Below, in pieces: positions 33,333-43,187 of a stretch of DNA of 50,632 nt; positions within the stretch are counted from its first letter, which is position 1; each line of letters opens with the position of its first letter. The stretch spans positions 1 to 50,632 of the forward strand of contig NZ_BSNY01000062.1 of assembly GCF_030160235.1 (NCBI RefSeq). Direction: 5' to 3'. Under the pieces are notes generated by a model that had not been told where the DNA came from, searched no databases, and saw only the letters and a program-made list of their open reading frames with translations. The translations under genes and the position numbers were made by a program. Source of the stretch: Mesorhizobium huakuii. GTDB lineage: Bacteria; Pseudomonadota; Alphaproteobacteria; Rhizobiales; Rhizobiaceae.

Positions 33333-34280
33333 ATGGCCGTCGCATTCACCTTTCCGGGGCAAGGCAGCCAGGCTGTCGGCATGGGCAAGGACCTCGCCGA
33401 CACCTTTCCCGAGGCGCGCAGGGTTTTCCAGGAAGTCGACGACGCACTCGGCGAAAACCTGTCGAAACTGATCTGGGAAGGTCCGGAAGAGACCTTGACG
33501 CTGACCGCCAACGCGCAGCCGGCGCTGATGGCGGTTTCGCTGGCGGCGATCAGGGCGCTTGAAGCGCGCGGTTTCTCGCTGAAGGACAAGGTCGCTTATG
33601 TCGCCGGCCATTCGCTGGGCGAATATTCGGCCCTTGCCGCCGCCGGCTTCGTTTCCGTCGCCGACGCGGCTCGGCTGCTACGCATTCGCGGCAATGCCAT
33701 GCAGGCGGCAGTGCCGGCCGGTGAAGGCGCCATGGCGGCGATCATCGGACTGGAGCAGCCAGATGTCGAAGCCGCTTGCGCCGAGGCCGCGCAAGGGGCC
33801 GGCAAGGTCTGCCAGATCGCCAATGACAATGGCGGCGGCCAGCTGGTCATCTCCGGCGCCAAGGCAGCGGTCGAACTGGCTGCCAAATTGTGCACCGAAA
33901 AGGGCGCCAAGCGGGCGCTGATGCTGCAGGTCTCGGCGCCCTTCCATTCGGCGCTGATGGCGCCGGCGGCCAATGTCATGCGCGAGGCGCTCGCCGGCGT
34001 GACGAAGCATGCGCCGGCAGTGCCAGTGGTCTCCAACGTCACGGTGACCCCGACCAGCGATCCCGACGAGATCGCCCGGCGCCTGGTCGAGCAGATCACC
34101 GGCCGCGTGCGCTGGCGCGAAACAGTCGAATGGTTCGGCGCCAATGGCGTCACCACGCTTTACGAGATCGGCGCCGGCAAGGTGCTGTCGGGCCTGGCAC
34201 GGCGCATCAACCGCGACATTGCCACGTCAGCCGTCGGCGCGCCGGCCGATGTCGAGGCCGCGCTGGCCGCACTTGCATAA
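33333..34280 (+). CDS. fabD: ACP S-malonyltransferase
   Basis: A 315-residue malonyl-CoA:ACP transacylase. It begins MAVAFTFPGQGSQAVGMG, and the nucleophile Ser lies in AGHSLGEYSALAAAG with the partner His in SAPFHSALM. It loads malonate on ACP for fatty-acid chain extension. The ATG at 33333 follows GGGAG by 7 bases. It begins the fab run fabD-fabG-acpP-fabF. Confidence 0.96.
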   Translation: MAVAFTFPGQGSQAVGMGKDLADTFPEARRVFQEVDDALGENLSKLIWEGPEETLTLTANAQPALMAVSLAAIRALEARGFSLKDKVAYVAGHSLGEYSALAAAGFVSVADAARLLRIRGNAMQAAVPAGEGAMAAIIGLEQPDVEAACAEAAQGAGKVCQIANDNGGGQLVISGAKAAVELAAKLCTEKGAKRALMLQVSAPFHSALMAPAANVMREALAGVTKHAPAVPVVSNVTVTPTSDPDEIARRLVEQITGRVRWRETVEWFGANGVTTLYEIGAGKVLSGLARRINRDIATSAVGAPADVEAALAALA

Positions 34281-34340
34281 TCCACTGGCGATTTGACCCC
34301 ACCCGTGTGAAGGGTGTTTCCCTCAGATCAGGAGACGAAA

Positions 34341-35078
34341 ATGTTCGAACTGACCGGCCGCAAGGCGCTCGTCACCGGCGCATCGGGAGGCATAGGCGAG
34401 GCGATTGCCCGCGTGCTGCATGCGCAAGGCGCCATTGTCGGCCTGCACGGCACCCGCATCGAGAAACTGGAAACCTTGGCGGGCGAACTCGGTGATCGGG
34501 TCAAGCTGTTCCCGGCCAACCTGTCGAACCGCGACGAGGTCAAGGCGCTTGGCCAGAAGGCGGAGACCGAACTCGAAGGCGTCGACATCCTGGTCAACAA
34601 TGCCGGCATCACCAAGGACGGCCTGTTCGTGCGCATGTCGGACGCCGATTGGGACTCTGTGCTCGAGGTCAACCTGACCGCCGTTTTCCGGCTGACGCGC
34701 GAACTCACCCATCCGATGATGCGCCGCCGCCATGGCCGCATCATCAACATCACCTCGGTTGTCGGCGTGACCGGCAATCCCGGCCAGACCAATTACTGCG
34801 CCTCCAAGGCCGGCATGATCGGCTTCTCCAAATCGCTGGCGCAGGAGATCGCCACCCGCAACATCACAGTCAACTGCGTTGCTCCGGGCTTCATCGAATC
34901 GGCCATGACCGACAAGCTCAACGACAAGCAGAAAGAGGCGATCATGGCGGCGATTCCGACGCGCCGCATGGGCACGGGTGCCGAAGTGGCGTCCGCCGTC
35001 GCCTACCTCGCCTCCAACGAAGCCGCCTACGTCACCGGCCAGACCATCCATGTCAATGGCGGCATGGCCATGATTTGA
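34341..35078 (+). CDS. fabG: 3-oxoacyl-ACP reductase
   Basis: A 245-residue SDR with TGASGGIG, NNAG (ILVNNAGITKDGL), Ser in INITSVVGVTG, the YCASK-type tetrad (NYCASKAGMIGF) and the family ending YVTGQTIHVNGGMAM. It reduces beta-ketoacyl-ACP with NADPH. AGGAG lies 7 bases before the ATG. The gap to fabD is 60 bases. Confidence 0.96.
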   Translation: MFELTGRKALVTGASGGIGEAIARVLHAQGAIVGLHGTRIEKLETLAGELGDRVKLFPANLSNRDEVKALGQKAETELEGVDILVNNAGITKDGLFVRMSDADWDSVLEVNLTAVFRLTRELTHPMMRRRHGRIINITSVVGVTGNPGQTNYCASKAGMIGFSKSLAQEIATRNITVNCVAPGFIESAMTDKLNDKQKEAIMAAIPTRRMGTGAEVASAVAYLASNEAAYVTGQTIHVNGGMAMI

Positions 35079-35115
35079 CGGATGTTGCGGGGCTGTGAAA
35101 AGAGACCATTTCGCC

Positions 35116-35144
35116 TTGGACCTCAGCCATTTTTCGTGTAATGC
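35116..35144 (+). promoter_or_regulatory. Candidate acpP promoter
   Basis: TTGGAC and TAATGC are separated by 17 bases in the 198-base fabG-acpP gap. This would give a leader of about 125 bases with a TAGCGG/CCGCTA hairpin near 35222-35241, allowing acpP to be transcribed more than fabD-fabG. Confidence 0.4.
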
Positions 35145-35276
35145 GGCCCGCAACCCGGCGGTTCGGGCAAAAACCGGTTCGTGGCCGTTGCGTTTTCGGC
35201 AGGACCATCTTTCAGCTTGATTAGCGGCATTCTGCCCGCTAACGAAGACAGACAAACAAAAGACGAGGATGCCCAA

Positions 35277-35513
35277 ATGAGTGACACCGCAGAGCGCGTC
35301 AAGAAGATCGTCATCGAGCACCTTGGCGTCGATGCCGACAAAGTGACGGAGCAGGCGAGCTTCATCGATGATCTGGGCGCCGACAGCCTCGACACGGTCG
35401 AACTCGTCATGGCGTTCGAAGAAGAGTTCGGCGTGGAAATTCCCGACGACGCGGCCGAGACCATCCTGACCGTCGGCGACGCGGTGAAGTACATCGACAA
35501 GGCTTCGGCCTGA
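35277..35513 (+). CDS. acpP: Acyl carrier protein
   Basis: A 78-residue acidic ACP. The phosphopantetheine serine lies in [16 protein letters not shown]. The start [17 protein letters not shown] is canonical, with GAGG upstream. It carries growing acyl chains in fatty-acid synthesis. A likely separate promoter lies in the long upstream gap. Confidence 0.97.
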   Translation: MSDTAERVKKIVIEHLGVDADKVTEQASFIDDLGADSLDTVELVMAFEEEFGVEIPDDAAETILTVGDAVKYIDKASA

Positions 35514-35547
35514 CGCTTTCCGCAGTCATCACTGGGGAGGACCTGCG

Positions 35548-36810
35548 ATGAGGCGTGTCGTCGTCACGGGCCTTGGGTTGTTGTCGCCATTCGGCATGGG
35601 CTTCGAGCACAGCTGGAAGGAACTTTTGACCGGCCGCAGCGCGGCCAAGCGCATCACCGAGTTCGAGGTGGAGGATCTTGCCTGCAAGATCGCCCACGTC
35701 GTTCCGCGTGGTGACGGCAGCAACGCCACCTTCAATCCCGAGGCCGTGCTCGAGCCGAAGGAATTGCGCAAGATCGGCGACTTCATCCTGTACGGGATTG
35801 CCGCCGCCGACGAGGCGCTGAAGGACTCCGGCTGGGAGCCCAAGACCCACGAAGAACAATGCGCCACCGGCGTGCTCATCGGTTCCGGTATTGGCGGAAT
35901 CGAGGGCATCGCCGAGAACGCGATGATCCTCAAGGAGCGCGGTCCGCGCCGCATCAGCCCGTTCTTCATCCCGGGCCAGATCATCAATCTCGTCTCCGGC
36001 CAGGTTTCGATCCGGCACGGGCTGAAAGGCCCGAACCATGCCGTGGTCACGGCATGCTCGACCGGCGCGCACGCCATTGGCGATGCGGCCCGCCTGATCA
36101 TGTGGGGCGATGCCGACGTCATGGTCGCCGGTGGCGCCGAGGCGCCGGTCACAAGGCTGTCGATCGCCGGCTTCGCCGCCTGCCGGGCGCTGTCGACCGA
36201 GCGAAACGACACGCCGCAGACGGCGTCGCGTCCCTATGATCGCGACCGCGACGGCTTCGTCATGGGCGAGGGCGCCGGTGTTGTGGTGCTGGAGGAACTC
36301 GAGCACGCCAAGGCGCGAGGCGCCAGGATTTATGCCGAGGTGACCGGCTACGGCCTCACCGGCGACGCCTATCACATCACCGCACCGGCCGAAGACGGCG
36401 ATGGTGCTTTCCGTTGCATGACCGCGGCATTGAACCGGGCCAAGCTTACGCCCGCCGATATCGACTACATCAACGCGCATGGCACCTCGACCATGGCCGA
36501 CACGATCGAACTCGGCGCTGTCGAGCGGCTTGTCGGCAATGCCGCGTCGAAAATTTCGATGTCGTCGACCAAGTCGTCGATCGGTCATCTCTTGGGCGCG
36601 GCGGGTGCCGCCGAAGCGATCTTTTCGATCCTTGCGATCAGGGACAATGTCGCGCCGGCGACCATCAACCTCGACAATCCAGAGCGCGAAACCGCGATCG
36701 ACCTGGTGCCGAACAAGCCTCGCTCCCGCCAGATCGACGTGGCGCTCTCCAATTCCTTCGGCTTCGGCGGCACAAACGCGTCGCTTGTGTTCCAGCGCTA
36801 CAATGGCTGA
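35548..36810 (+). CDS. fabF: 3-oxoacyl-ACP synthase II
   Basis: A 420-residue KAS II. The catalytic Cys lies in VTACSTGAHAIG, the two histidines in NAHGTSTMADTIE and SSIGHLLGAAGA, and the C-terminus has NSFGFGGTNASL. It condenses malonyl-ACP with acyl-ACP in elongation. It follows acpP by 34 bases with GGGGAGG as ribosome site, and a hairpin starts at its stop codon. Confidence 0.96.
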   Translation: MRRVVVTGLGLLSPFGMGFEHSWKELLTGRSAAKRITEFEVEDLACKIAHVVPRGDGSNATFNPEAVLEPKELRKIGDFILYGIAAADEALKDSGWEPKTHEEQCATGVLIGSGIGGIEGIAENAMILKERGPRRISPFFIPGQIINLVSGQVSIRHGLKGPNHAVVTACSTGAHAIGDAARLIMWGDADVMVAGGAEAPVTRLSIAGFAACRALSTERNDTPQTASRPYDRDRDGFVMGEGAGVVVLEELEHAKARGARIYAEVTGYGLTGDAYHITAPAEDGDGAFRCMTAALNRAKLTPADIDYINAHGTSTMADTIELGAVERLVGNAASKISMSSTKSSIGHLLGAAGAAEAIFSILAIRDNVAPATINLDNPERETAIDLVPNKPRSRQIDVALSNSFGFGGTNASLVFQRYNG

Positions 36811-36830
36811 TCGCCCGCGTGCCGGGCGAT
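36810..36830 (+). terminator. Hairpin immediately after fabF
   Basis: ATCGCCCG-CGTGC-CGGGCGAT is a perfect 8-bp stem beginning at the last base of the fabF stop. There is no U run, so it may be an mRNA 3'-end protector or weak terminator before mltG. Confidence 0.45.
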
Positions 36831-36912
36831 GCTTCGGCATGTCGTCAATTTTGCCATATTCGCCCCTACTCTGCCGCAGGGGATTCGTTGAGAGATCAAA
36901 CGGTAGGGCGAG

Positions 36913-38181
36913 ATGAACACAAATCCGGCGGGCAACGGAGAAGTCGGGCAACGCCCGGCGAACAGTACCGGACCGATTGTGCCGAAGACGGCCAGCGAGG
37001 CCCTGCGGCCGGAAGCCGGAACGCCGCCGCCGAAGCGCTCGCGCGCTTCGCGCAGCCAGGTCGTCGTGTTCATGAACTTCGTCATCTCCCTGGTGATGCT
37101 GATGGTTCTGGCCGCGGGCGCGGCGCTCTACTTCGGCAAGCAGGAGTTCACCGAACCCGGTCCCTCGGCCAATGGCGACACCTTCCTGGTCAAGCCGAAC
37201 ACCGGCGTCCAGGACATCGCCGATCAGCTCGAGCGCCGTGGACTGATCAGCGACGCCCGCGTCTTCCGCCTTGGCGTGCGTGCTTTCGGCAACGATTCCG
37301 CGCTCAAGGCCGGCGAATACGAGATCAAGCCGCGAGCATCCATGCGCGACATCATGGAGCTTTTGAAAAGCGGCAAGTCGGTGATGTATTCGCTGACCAT
37401 TCCCGAAGGGCTGACGGTCGAGCAGGCCCTGCAGCGTATCGCCGACGAACCCGCCTTGAGCGGCGACATGCCGGCGACAACGCCTCCCGAGGGCAGCCTT
37501 GCCACAGACACGCTGCGCTTCACGCGTGGCGCGACGCGCCAGCAGATGATCGACAAGCTGGTGGCCGACCAGAAGAAGCTGGTCGACGAGGTCTGGCAGC
37601 GGCGCGCCCCGGACCTGCCCCTGGCCAATATCGAGGACTTCGTCACCCTGGCCTCGATCGTCGAGAAGGAAACCGGCAGGGGTGACGAGCGTTCGCGCGT
37701 CGCCGCCGTCTTCCTCAACCGCTTGGCCAAGGGCATGCGCCTGCAATCCGATCCCACCATCATCTACGGTCTGTTCGGCGGCAAGGGAAAGCCCGCGGAT
37801 CGCCCGATCTATCAGTCGGACATCCAGAAGCAGACGCCTTACAATACTTATGTGATCAGCGGCCTGCCGCCGACGCCCATCGCCAATCCGGGCCGTGCCG
37901 CGCTTGAGGCGGTGGCCAATCCATCGAAGACCGACGATCTCTATTTCGTCGCCGACGGTACAGGCGGTCACGTCTTTGCCGCGACGCTCGACGAGCACAA
38001 TGAGAACGTCGCCCGTTATCGTGCGTTGCAGAAGAAGCAGGCCGATGACGCGGCCAAGGCCGCCGCTGCCGGTACAAACGGCAGTGCCGACAAGCCTGCT
38101 ACCGACAAACCAGCTGCCGACAAGCCTGCAGACGGCAGCACCGGTGGCGACAATGGCGACGCTGGCGGCGATGCCCAGTAG
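36913..38181 (+). CDS. mltG: Endolytic murein transglycosylase MltG
   Basis: A 422-residue MltG (YceG). A cytosolic Pro-rich N-tail precedes one transmembrane helix (about 50-74). A LysM-like periplasmic part follows, and the catalytic domain has Glu251 in ASIVEKETG followed by VFLNRLAKGMRLQSDPTIIYG. It cuts nascent glycan strands at the inner membrane. The C-terminal 45 residues are low-complexity Ala/Asp/Lys/Pro repeats (DKPA). Position after fabF matches the enteric fab-yceG order. Confidence 0.94.
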   Translation: MNTNPAGNGEVGQRPANSTGPIVPKTASEALRPEAGTPPPKRSRASRSQVVVFMNFVISLVMLMVLAAGAALYFGKQEFTEPGPSANGDTFLVKPNTGVQDIADQLERRGLISDARVFRLGVRAFGNDSALKAGEYEIKPRASMRDIMELLKSGKSVMYSLTIPEGLTVEQALQRIADEPALSGDMPATTPPEGSLATDTLRFTRGATRQQMIDKLVADQKKLVDEVWQRRAPDLPLANIEDFVTLASIVEKETGRGDERSRVAAVFLNRLAKGMRLQSDPTIIYGLFGGKGKPADRPIYQSDIQKQTPYNTYVISGLPPTPIANPGRAALEAVANPSKTDDLYFVADGTGGHVFAATLDEHNENVARYRALQKKQADDAAKAAAAGTNGSADKPATDKPAADKPADGSTGGDNGDAGGDAQ

Positions 38182-38337
38182 GTAAAGAAAGGCGTTGCCT
38201 GGAAGGCGACAGCCTGACATTTGAAGGAACGCCATGCGTCCGATTTCGACGCATCTACGGCGTGGTTATTTTTCAAGCAGCACTTGCCCTGTCCGGAAAC
38301 TGGTTTCGGGGTGATGCGCCAGGGATGTGCAGGCGAC

Positions 38338-39228
38338 ATGAATTTGCAGAGCATGACCGGATTTGCGCGTGCCGTCGCCGAGCATGACGGCACCTCGATC
38401 GCCTGGGAGGTCAAGTCCGTCAACGGCAAGAGCGTCGAGGTGCGGCTGCGGCTGCCGCAAGGCTTCGAGCGTCTGGAACCGGCGGTCAGGCAAACGCTGC
38501 AGAAGCGTTTCGCCCGCGGCAATTTCCAGGCGACGCTGACCATCGGCCGCGCCGCCGGCGCGCAGGCGCAACCCGTCGTCAACGAGGTGTTTCTGAAGGA
38601 CCTCGCGGGTCTCGCCAAGCGGCTGCAGGAACAGTTCGGCGTTGCTCCCGCGACCGCTGACGGGTTGCTGTCGCTGCGTGGCGTGCTCGACATTCCCGAA
38701 ACCGTGGAAACCGAAGAGGCGCGCGCCGCGCTCGACACCGCCATCGTGGCTGCGCTCGACGTGGCGCTGAAAGGGTTGGAGCAGGCACGGCAAAGCGAGG
38801 GTGCGGCACTGGCTTTGCTGCTGTCCGGCCACATCGACGCCATCGAGGCATTGACGCTGCGCGCGGAGGCGGATCCGTCCCGCGAGACGGCGGCGATCCG
38901 TGAACGCATCGCCGAGCAGGTCAGGCTGCTGATGGACGCGTCCGCCAACCTGGATGCGAGCCGGCTGCACATGGAGGCGGCATTCCTCGCCACCAAGGCT
39001 GATATTCGCGAGGAGATCGATCGGCTGAAGACGCATGTGACATCTGGCCGGGCGCTGCTCGAGGGCGGTGGCGCCGTCGGCCGGAAGCTCGATTTTCTGG
39101 CACAGGAATTTAACCGCGAATCGAATACGCTGTGTTCGAAGTCGAACGCCGCGGCCGTCACCGCGATCGGGCTGGAGCTGAAGGCGGTGGTCGACCAGTT
39201 TCGTGAGCAGGTCCAGAATCTGGAGTAG
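38338..39228 (+). CDS. yicC: YicC family endoribonuclease
   Basis: A 296-residue YicC/DUF1732 protein. It starts MNLQSMTGFARAVAEHDG, has the conserved SVNGKSVEVRLRLP segment and ends with QEFNRESNTLCSKSN. YicC ribonucleases act on RNA and affect sRNA stability in other bacteria. The ATG at 38338 gives the family N-terminus; the longer frame upstream is not conserved-looking. It is followed by gmk after 3 bases, a frequent yicC-gmk pair. Confidence 0.93.
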   Translation: MNLQSMTGFARAVAEHDGTSIAWEVKSVNGKSVEVRLRLPQGFERLEPAVRQTLQKRFARGNFQATLTIGRAAGAQAQPVVNEVFLKDLAGLAKRLQEQFGVAPATADGLLSLRGVLDIPETVETEEARAALDTAIVAALDVALKGLEQARQSEGAALALLLSGHIDAIEALTLRAEADPSRETAAIRERIAEQVRLLMDASANLDASRLHMEAAFLATKADIREEIDRLKTHVTSGRALLEGGGAVGRKLDFLAQEFNRESNTLCSKSNAAAVTAIGLELKAVVDQFREQVQNLE

Positions 39229-39231
39229 CCG

Positions 39232-39906
39232 ATGGTCGCCAAGGAACCGATGGTTCCCAGGGATTTGGGATCCCGCATCCGCCGCCGGGGGTTGATGCTC
39301 GTCCTGTCGTCGCCATCCGGCGCCGGCAAGTCGACGATCGCGCGCAACCTCCTGGAAAGCGATTCCAGCCTCGAACTGTCGGTCTCGGTCACCACCAGAC
39401 CGCGCCGCGGCTCGGAGATCGAGGGTGTTCATTATCATTTCCGCACGATGCGCGAGTTCGAACGGTTGCGCGATTCCGACGCCCTGCTCGAGTGGGCGGA
39501 GGTGCACGGCAATTGCTATGCGACACCGCGCGAGCCTGCGGAACTGGCGCTGGCGCAAGGCCGCGACATGCTGTTCGACATCGACTGGCAAGGCGCTCAG
39601 CAGCTGAAGGAGAAGATGCGCGCCGACATCGTCTCGATCTTCATCCTGCCGCCGTCGATGAAGGAATTGAAGGCCCGCCTGAAGCGCCGCGCCGAGGATC
39701 AGGAAGCGGTGATCGAGACACGGCTGAAGAACGCCCGCAACGAGATCGAGCACTGGAAGGAATATGATTTCGTCATCGTCAATGACGATCTCGACCGCGC
39801 CTTCGCCGAAGTGCGCGGCATCGTCGTCGCCGAACGATTGCGGCGCGACCGCCGGCCGGGTCTCTTCGATTTCGTCTCCGGGCTGCTGGACGAGAAAACC
39901 GTCTAG
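39232..39906 (+). CDS. gmk: Guanylate kinase
   Basis: A 224-residue kinase converting GMP to GDP with ATP. Its P-loop is [10 protein letters not shown] at 26-35, followed by [18 protein letters not shown], the GMP-binding part, and the [12 protein letters not shown] region. The start ATG is 3 bases after yicC, so they are coupled. It ends the plus-strand fab-mltG-yicC-gmk run and converges on a DUF1330 gene. Confidence 0.96.
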   Translation: MVAKEPMVPRDLGSRIRRRGLMLVLSSPSGAGKSTIARNLLESDSSLELSVSVTTRPRRGSEIEGVHYHFRTMREFERLRDSDALLEWAEVHGNCYATPREPAELALAQGRDMLFDIDWQGAQQLKEKMRADIVSIFILPPSMKELKARLKRRAEDQEAVIETRLKNARNEIEHWKEYDFVIVNDDLDRAFAEVRGIVVAERLRRDRRPGLFDFVSGLLDEKTV

Positions 39907-39912
39907 CAGGCT

Positions 39913-40206
39913 TCAGGGTACCATGCCGTCGGCCAGGATCAGATGGCGGCTGAGCGCGGCGTCGCGCACATCCAGCGCTGCGGCATACTCAGGGGATGCA
40001 TACCAGCGCCGTGCCTGCTCAATGTCAGGAAATTCGACAACGATCAGCGGGGTGGGATGCCATTCGCCCTCCAGCGTATCCACCTGGCCGCCGCGTACGA
40101 GATAGCGTCCGCCATAATGGGCAATGGAAGCCGCGGCACGCGAGCGGTATGTCTGGAATGCGTCTTGGTCGCGGATGGTGACATCGGAAATGATATAGGC
40201 AGGCAT
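39913..40206 (-). CDS. DUF1330 domain protein
   Basis: A 97-residue ferredoxin-like-fold protein of DUF1330: MPAYIISDVTIRDQDAFQTY, then GGRYLVRGGQVDTLEGEW and EFPDIEQARRWYASPEY. The biochemical role is unknown. It lies 6 bases from the convergent gmk stop and after rsmA on its strand, probably as its own unit. Confidence 0.87.
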   Translation of the reverse strand: MPAYIISDVTIRDQDAFQTYRSRAAASIAHYGGRYLVRGGQVDTLEGEWHPTPLIVVEFPDIEQARRWYASPEYAAALDVRDAALSRHLILADGMVP

Positions 40207-40269
40207 TTGGTTTCTCCGGCATGCTCGCCGAACTATCTATTCCCGCATCGTCGCAATTCCAGACCGGCG

Positions 40270-41109
40270 CTAAACAGAATTGGTCAGCCGGACGAATTCC
40301 TCGACGCTGAGCGTTTCGGCGCGGCGGGTCGGATCGATGCCCGCGCGCTCGAGCAAGGCCTCGCCGCCCAGGCTTTTCACACTCTGCCGCAGCATCTTCC
40401 GGCGTTGGCCGAAGGCGGCCTCGGTGACACGGCCGAGTTTTCTTACGTCCGCGGGCAGGGGCGTCGCGCGCGGCTCCAGATGCACCACCGAAGAGGTCAC
40501 CTTGGGCGGCGGCGTGAAGGCCTGGGGAGGCACGTCGAAGGCGATCCTGGCCTTCGTGCGCCAGCCGGCCAGCACGCCAAGCCGGCCATAGGCGTCGCTG
40601 CCGGGCTCGGCGACGATGCGCTGGGCAACCTCACGCTGGAACATAAGCGTCATCGAGGCGTAGAAGGGCGGCCAGTCCGCGACCGTCAGCCACCGCACGA
40701 GCAGTTCCGTGCCGATGTTGTAGGGCAGGTTGGCCACGATCCGCACCTGGCCGCTGGCTCCGGCGGCCGCGGAGGCGAAGGCGGCGAAGTCGGTTTTCAG
40801 CGCATCGCCGGAAACCACCTCCAGCCGGCCGGGATAGTGAGCGGAGACTTCGGCCAATGCCGCCAGGCAGCGCTCGTCGCGTTCGATGGCGACAACCCGG
40901 CGCGCGCCATTGGAAAGCAGCGCTCTTGTCAGGCCGCCTGGGCCCGGCCCAACCTCGATCACCACGGTGTTTGTCAGGTCGCCAGCAGCGCGTGCGATCT
41001 TGCCGGTCAAATTGAGGTCGAGCAGGAAATTCTGGCCGAGCGCCTTTTTCGCCTGCAGCCCATGGCGCTCGATGACATCGCGCAGCGGCGGCAGCCCGTC
41101 GATGCTCAT
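40270..41109 (-). CDS. rsmA: 16S rRNA (adenine1518/1519-N6)-dimethyltransferase
   Basis: A 279-residue KsgA. It has [18 protein letters not shown], the SAM motif [16 protein letters not shown] and the catalytic [14 protein letters not shown]. It dimethylates two adjacent adenines of 16S rRNA late in small-subunit assembly. ATG 41109 is preferred over TTG 41124. It follows pdxA by 25 bases in the lpt-surA-pdxA-rsmA operon. Confidence 0.95.
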   Translation of the reverse strand: MSIDGLPPLRDVIERHGLQAKKALGQNFLLDLNLTGKIARAAGDLTNTVVIEVGPGPGGLTRALLSNGARRVVAIERDERCLAALAEVSAHYPGRLEVVSGDALKTDFAAFASAAAGASGQVRIVANLPYNIGTELLVRWLTVADWPPFYASMTLMFQREVAQRIVAEPGSDAYGRLGVLAGWRTKARIAFDVPPQAFTPPPKVTSSVVHLEPRATPLPADVRKLGRVTEAAFGQRRKMLRQSVKSLGGEALLERAGIDPTRRAETLSVEEFVRLTNSV

Positions 41110-41134
41110 GCGCGCGGACCCCAAACGATAGCGC

Positions 41135-42163
41135 TCATGCGGCCGCGGCCTTCTTGTCGGTGTCGGCGAGCGTTCTGGCGAGCTTCAATGCGGCGATCAG
41201 ACTGTCCGGCCGTGCAACGCCCTTGCCGGCAATATCGAAGGCGGTGCCGTGGTCTGGCGACGTGCGGATGAAGGGCAGGCCGAGTGTGACGTTGACCGCA
41301 TCGTCGAAGGCCAGCGTCTTGGCCGGGATCAACGCCTGGTCGTGATACATGCAAAGTGCTGCATCGTAGCCTGCCCGCGCCCGCACGTGGAACAGCGTGT
41401 CGGCCGCCAGGGGGCCGAAAGCATCGATGCCCTCGGCGCGCAGGATGTCGACTGCCGGCCGCACGATATGCTCGTCCTCCAGGCCCATCGAACCGCCTTC
41501 GCCGGCATGCGGATTGAGGCCGGCAATGGCCAGCCTCGGCCTAGCGATGCCAAAGCGGCTGGCAAGGTCGGCTGCGGTGATGCGCGCGGTCGCGACGATC
41601 AGTTCGGTGGTCAGGGCCTTCGGCACCTCCGCCAGGGCGATGTGGATGGTGACGGGAACCGTGCGCAGGTCTGGCCCCGCCAGCATCATGACCGGCATTG
41701 CCTCGACACCGCTGTGCAGGGCTGCCAGATGCGCCAGATATTCGGTGTGGCCGGGAAAGCGGAAACCGGCATCGTAGAGCGGCTTCTTGGCGATCGGGCA
41801 GGTGACCACGGCGGCGGCGTCGCCGGCAAGGCAAGCGGCGACAGCTCGGTCGATCGCCTCGACGGTTCCGGCCGCGTTGGCCGGATCCGGCCGGCCGGGA
41901 CTGTCGATGAACCGAGCCGCCAGGGGAACGATCGGCAAGGTGCTGGCGAAAGCCTGCGCAGCCTGTGCCGGTGTCGTCTCGACGATCGGCAGAGACACGC
42001 CCAGCCGGCTTGCCCGTGAGGCGATCAGCGCCGGATCGGCCAAAAGATAAAAGGCGGGCAGGCCGGCTGCCTCACGCGCCAGGAAGGCGGCGATGGCGAT
42101 TTCGGGGCCGATGCCGGACGGATCGCCGACGCTCAGCGCCAGCGCGGTCATCGCGCTCTTCAC
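41135..42163 (-). CDS. pdxA: 4-hydroxythreonine-4-phosphate dehydrogenase
   Basis: A 342-residue enzyme of pyridoxal phosphate synthesis that oxidises 4-phosphohydroxythreonine with NAD. It shows [12 protein letters not shown], metal-binding His in [10 protein letters not shown], and [15 protein letters not shown] with [22 protein letters not shown] 42163 starts one base after the surA stop; ATG 42151 four codons in is equally possible. It sits in its conserved place between surA and rsmA. Confidence 0.95.
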   Translation of the reverse strand: MKSAMTALALSVGDPSGIGPEIAIAAFLAREAAGLPAFYLLADPALIASRASRLGVSLPIVETTPAQAAQAFASTLPIVPLAARFIDSPGRPDPANAAGTVEAIDRAVAACLAGDAAAVVTCPIAKKPLYDAGFRFPGHTEYLAHLAALHSGVEAMPVMMLAGPDLRTVPVTIHIALAEVPKALTTELIVATARITAADLASRFGIARPRLAIAGLNPHAGEGGSMGLEDEHIVRPAVDILRAEGIDAFGPLAADTLFHVRARAGYDAALCMYHDQALIPAKTLAFDDAVNVTLGLPFIRTSPDHGTAFDIAGKGVARPDSLIAALKLARTLADTDKKAAAA

Positions 42164-42164
42164 G

Positions 42165-43097
42165 TCAGCGCTTGACGATGCGGGCTTTCGCCTTCAGCTC
42201 GTCGACATATTTCTTGCTGAGATCGTCAGCGGCCTTGTCGTTGGAGCCTTCGCTCTGGAACACCATCTGGGCCGTCTTGTCGTCGGACACTTCGCGCGAC
42301 GAGCAGATGCCGATGAACTCGACGCCGCGCTCGGTCTCGCGCGTGGCGGTGGCGCCCCCGACCTTGGTGGCCTTGATCTGCTCGGCCCAGTCCGGCGGCA
42401 ATTGCGGCGCCAGCACCCGGCCCAGATCGCGAACGGTGACGTCGATCAGGCCCTTGGCGAACTCGCGCGTCGTGTTGCAGCCGTTGAAGCGCGCGCGCAT
42501 GGCATCGGCCTCGCGCTTGCGCTTGGCCAGCGTCGCACTGCGTTCAGATGCCGGGACGACGAAGATGACCTGCTGCAGCATGTACTCGGTGGCGCTCGGT
42601 TTGGCCCCGCCCTTGTCGAGCATGCGCCTGACCGCATCCTGCTCGGTCACGCTGCCACCTTCACCGGAGCGGTAACGTGCACTCAAAGCCTGGTTCCAGG
42701 CCATCTGGGCACGGATGAATTCCTTGAAATGGTCCTTGGTGACGCCGGATTTTTCCATCACGCCGTCAAGCTGGCCGAGCTGCATCTTGTTGTTGGTGGC
42801 AAAGCGCTGATAGGCCGCCTCGACCTGAGCGTCGCTGATGCGTATGCCAAGCCGCCTGGCTTCGGCAAGGCGCAGCGTCTGGTCGATCATTTCCTGGGCG
42901 GCATCGCCCTTCTTGCGCTGCAGCTTCAAAAAGGCGGCGCGGTGCGCGATATCGCCCGACGTGATTGGCATGTCGTTGACGACGTATTTGATCTCGCTGG
43001 CGAAAGCCGGCGGCGTCATGACCGTCATCGACACGGATGTTGCCGCCACAAGCAGCGCGAACCCTGCTGAAAAGAGGTATTTCCTCATCATTAGCAT
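42165..43097 (-). CDS. SurA-like periplasmic chaperone / peptidyl-prolyl isomerase
   Basis: A 310-residue protein with a signal peptide (about 1-34, ending PPAFAS). It then has a SurA N-terminal chaperone domain ([19 protein letters not shown]) and one degenerate parvulin-like region ([12 protein letters not shown]). E. coli SurA has two parvulin domains, so this is a shorter version. It should escort outer-membrane proteins, including LptD, encoded just upstream in the same operon. Confidence 0.87.
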   Translation of the reverse strand: MLMMRKYLFSAGFALLVAATSVSMTVMTPPAFASEIKYVVNDMPITSGDIAHRAAFLKLQRKKGDAAQEMIDQTLRLAEARRLGIRISDAQVEAAYQRFATNNKMQLGQLDGVMEKSGVTKDHFKEFIRAQMAWNQALSARYRSGEGGSVTEQDAVRRMLDKGGAKPSATEYMLQQVIFVVPASERSATLAKRKREADAMRARFNGCNTTREFAKGLIDVTVRDLGRVLAPQLPPDWAEQIKATKVGGATATRETERGVEFIGICSSREVSDDKTAQMVFQSEGSNDKAADDLSKKYVDELKAKARIVKR

Positions 43098-43187
43098 CCC
43101 AATTCTATCCCGGGTCCGCCCAATTTCGTCCTCTTCCGGGTGCGCGAATCCGTGCCAGCCCTATGCGGCGAAACGATGTCTCGCCGG

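Noticed and set aside
35407-38235. 942-codon minus-strand open frame opposite acpP, fabF and mltG
   Set aside because: Its product has no family features and is rich in Arg/Gly/Asp. The plus strand has three clear genes with complete motifs. Such frames arise from high GC at third positions.
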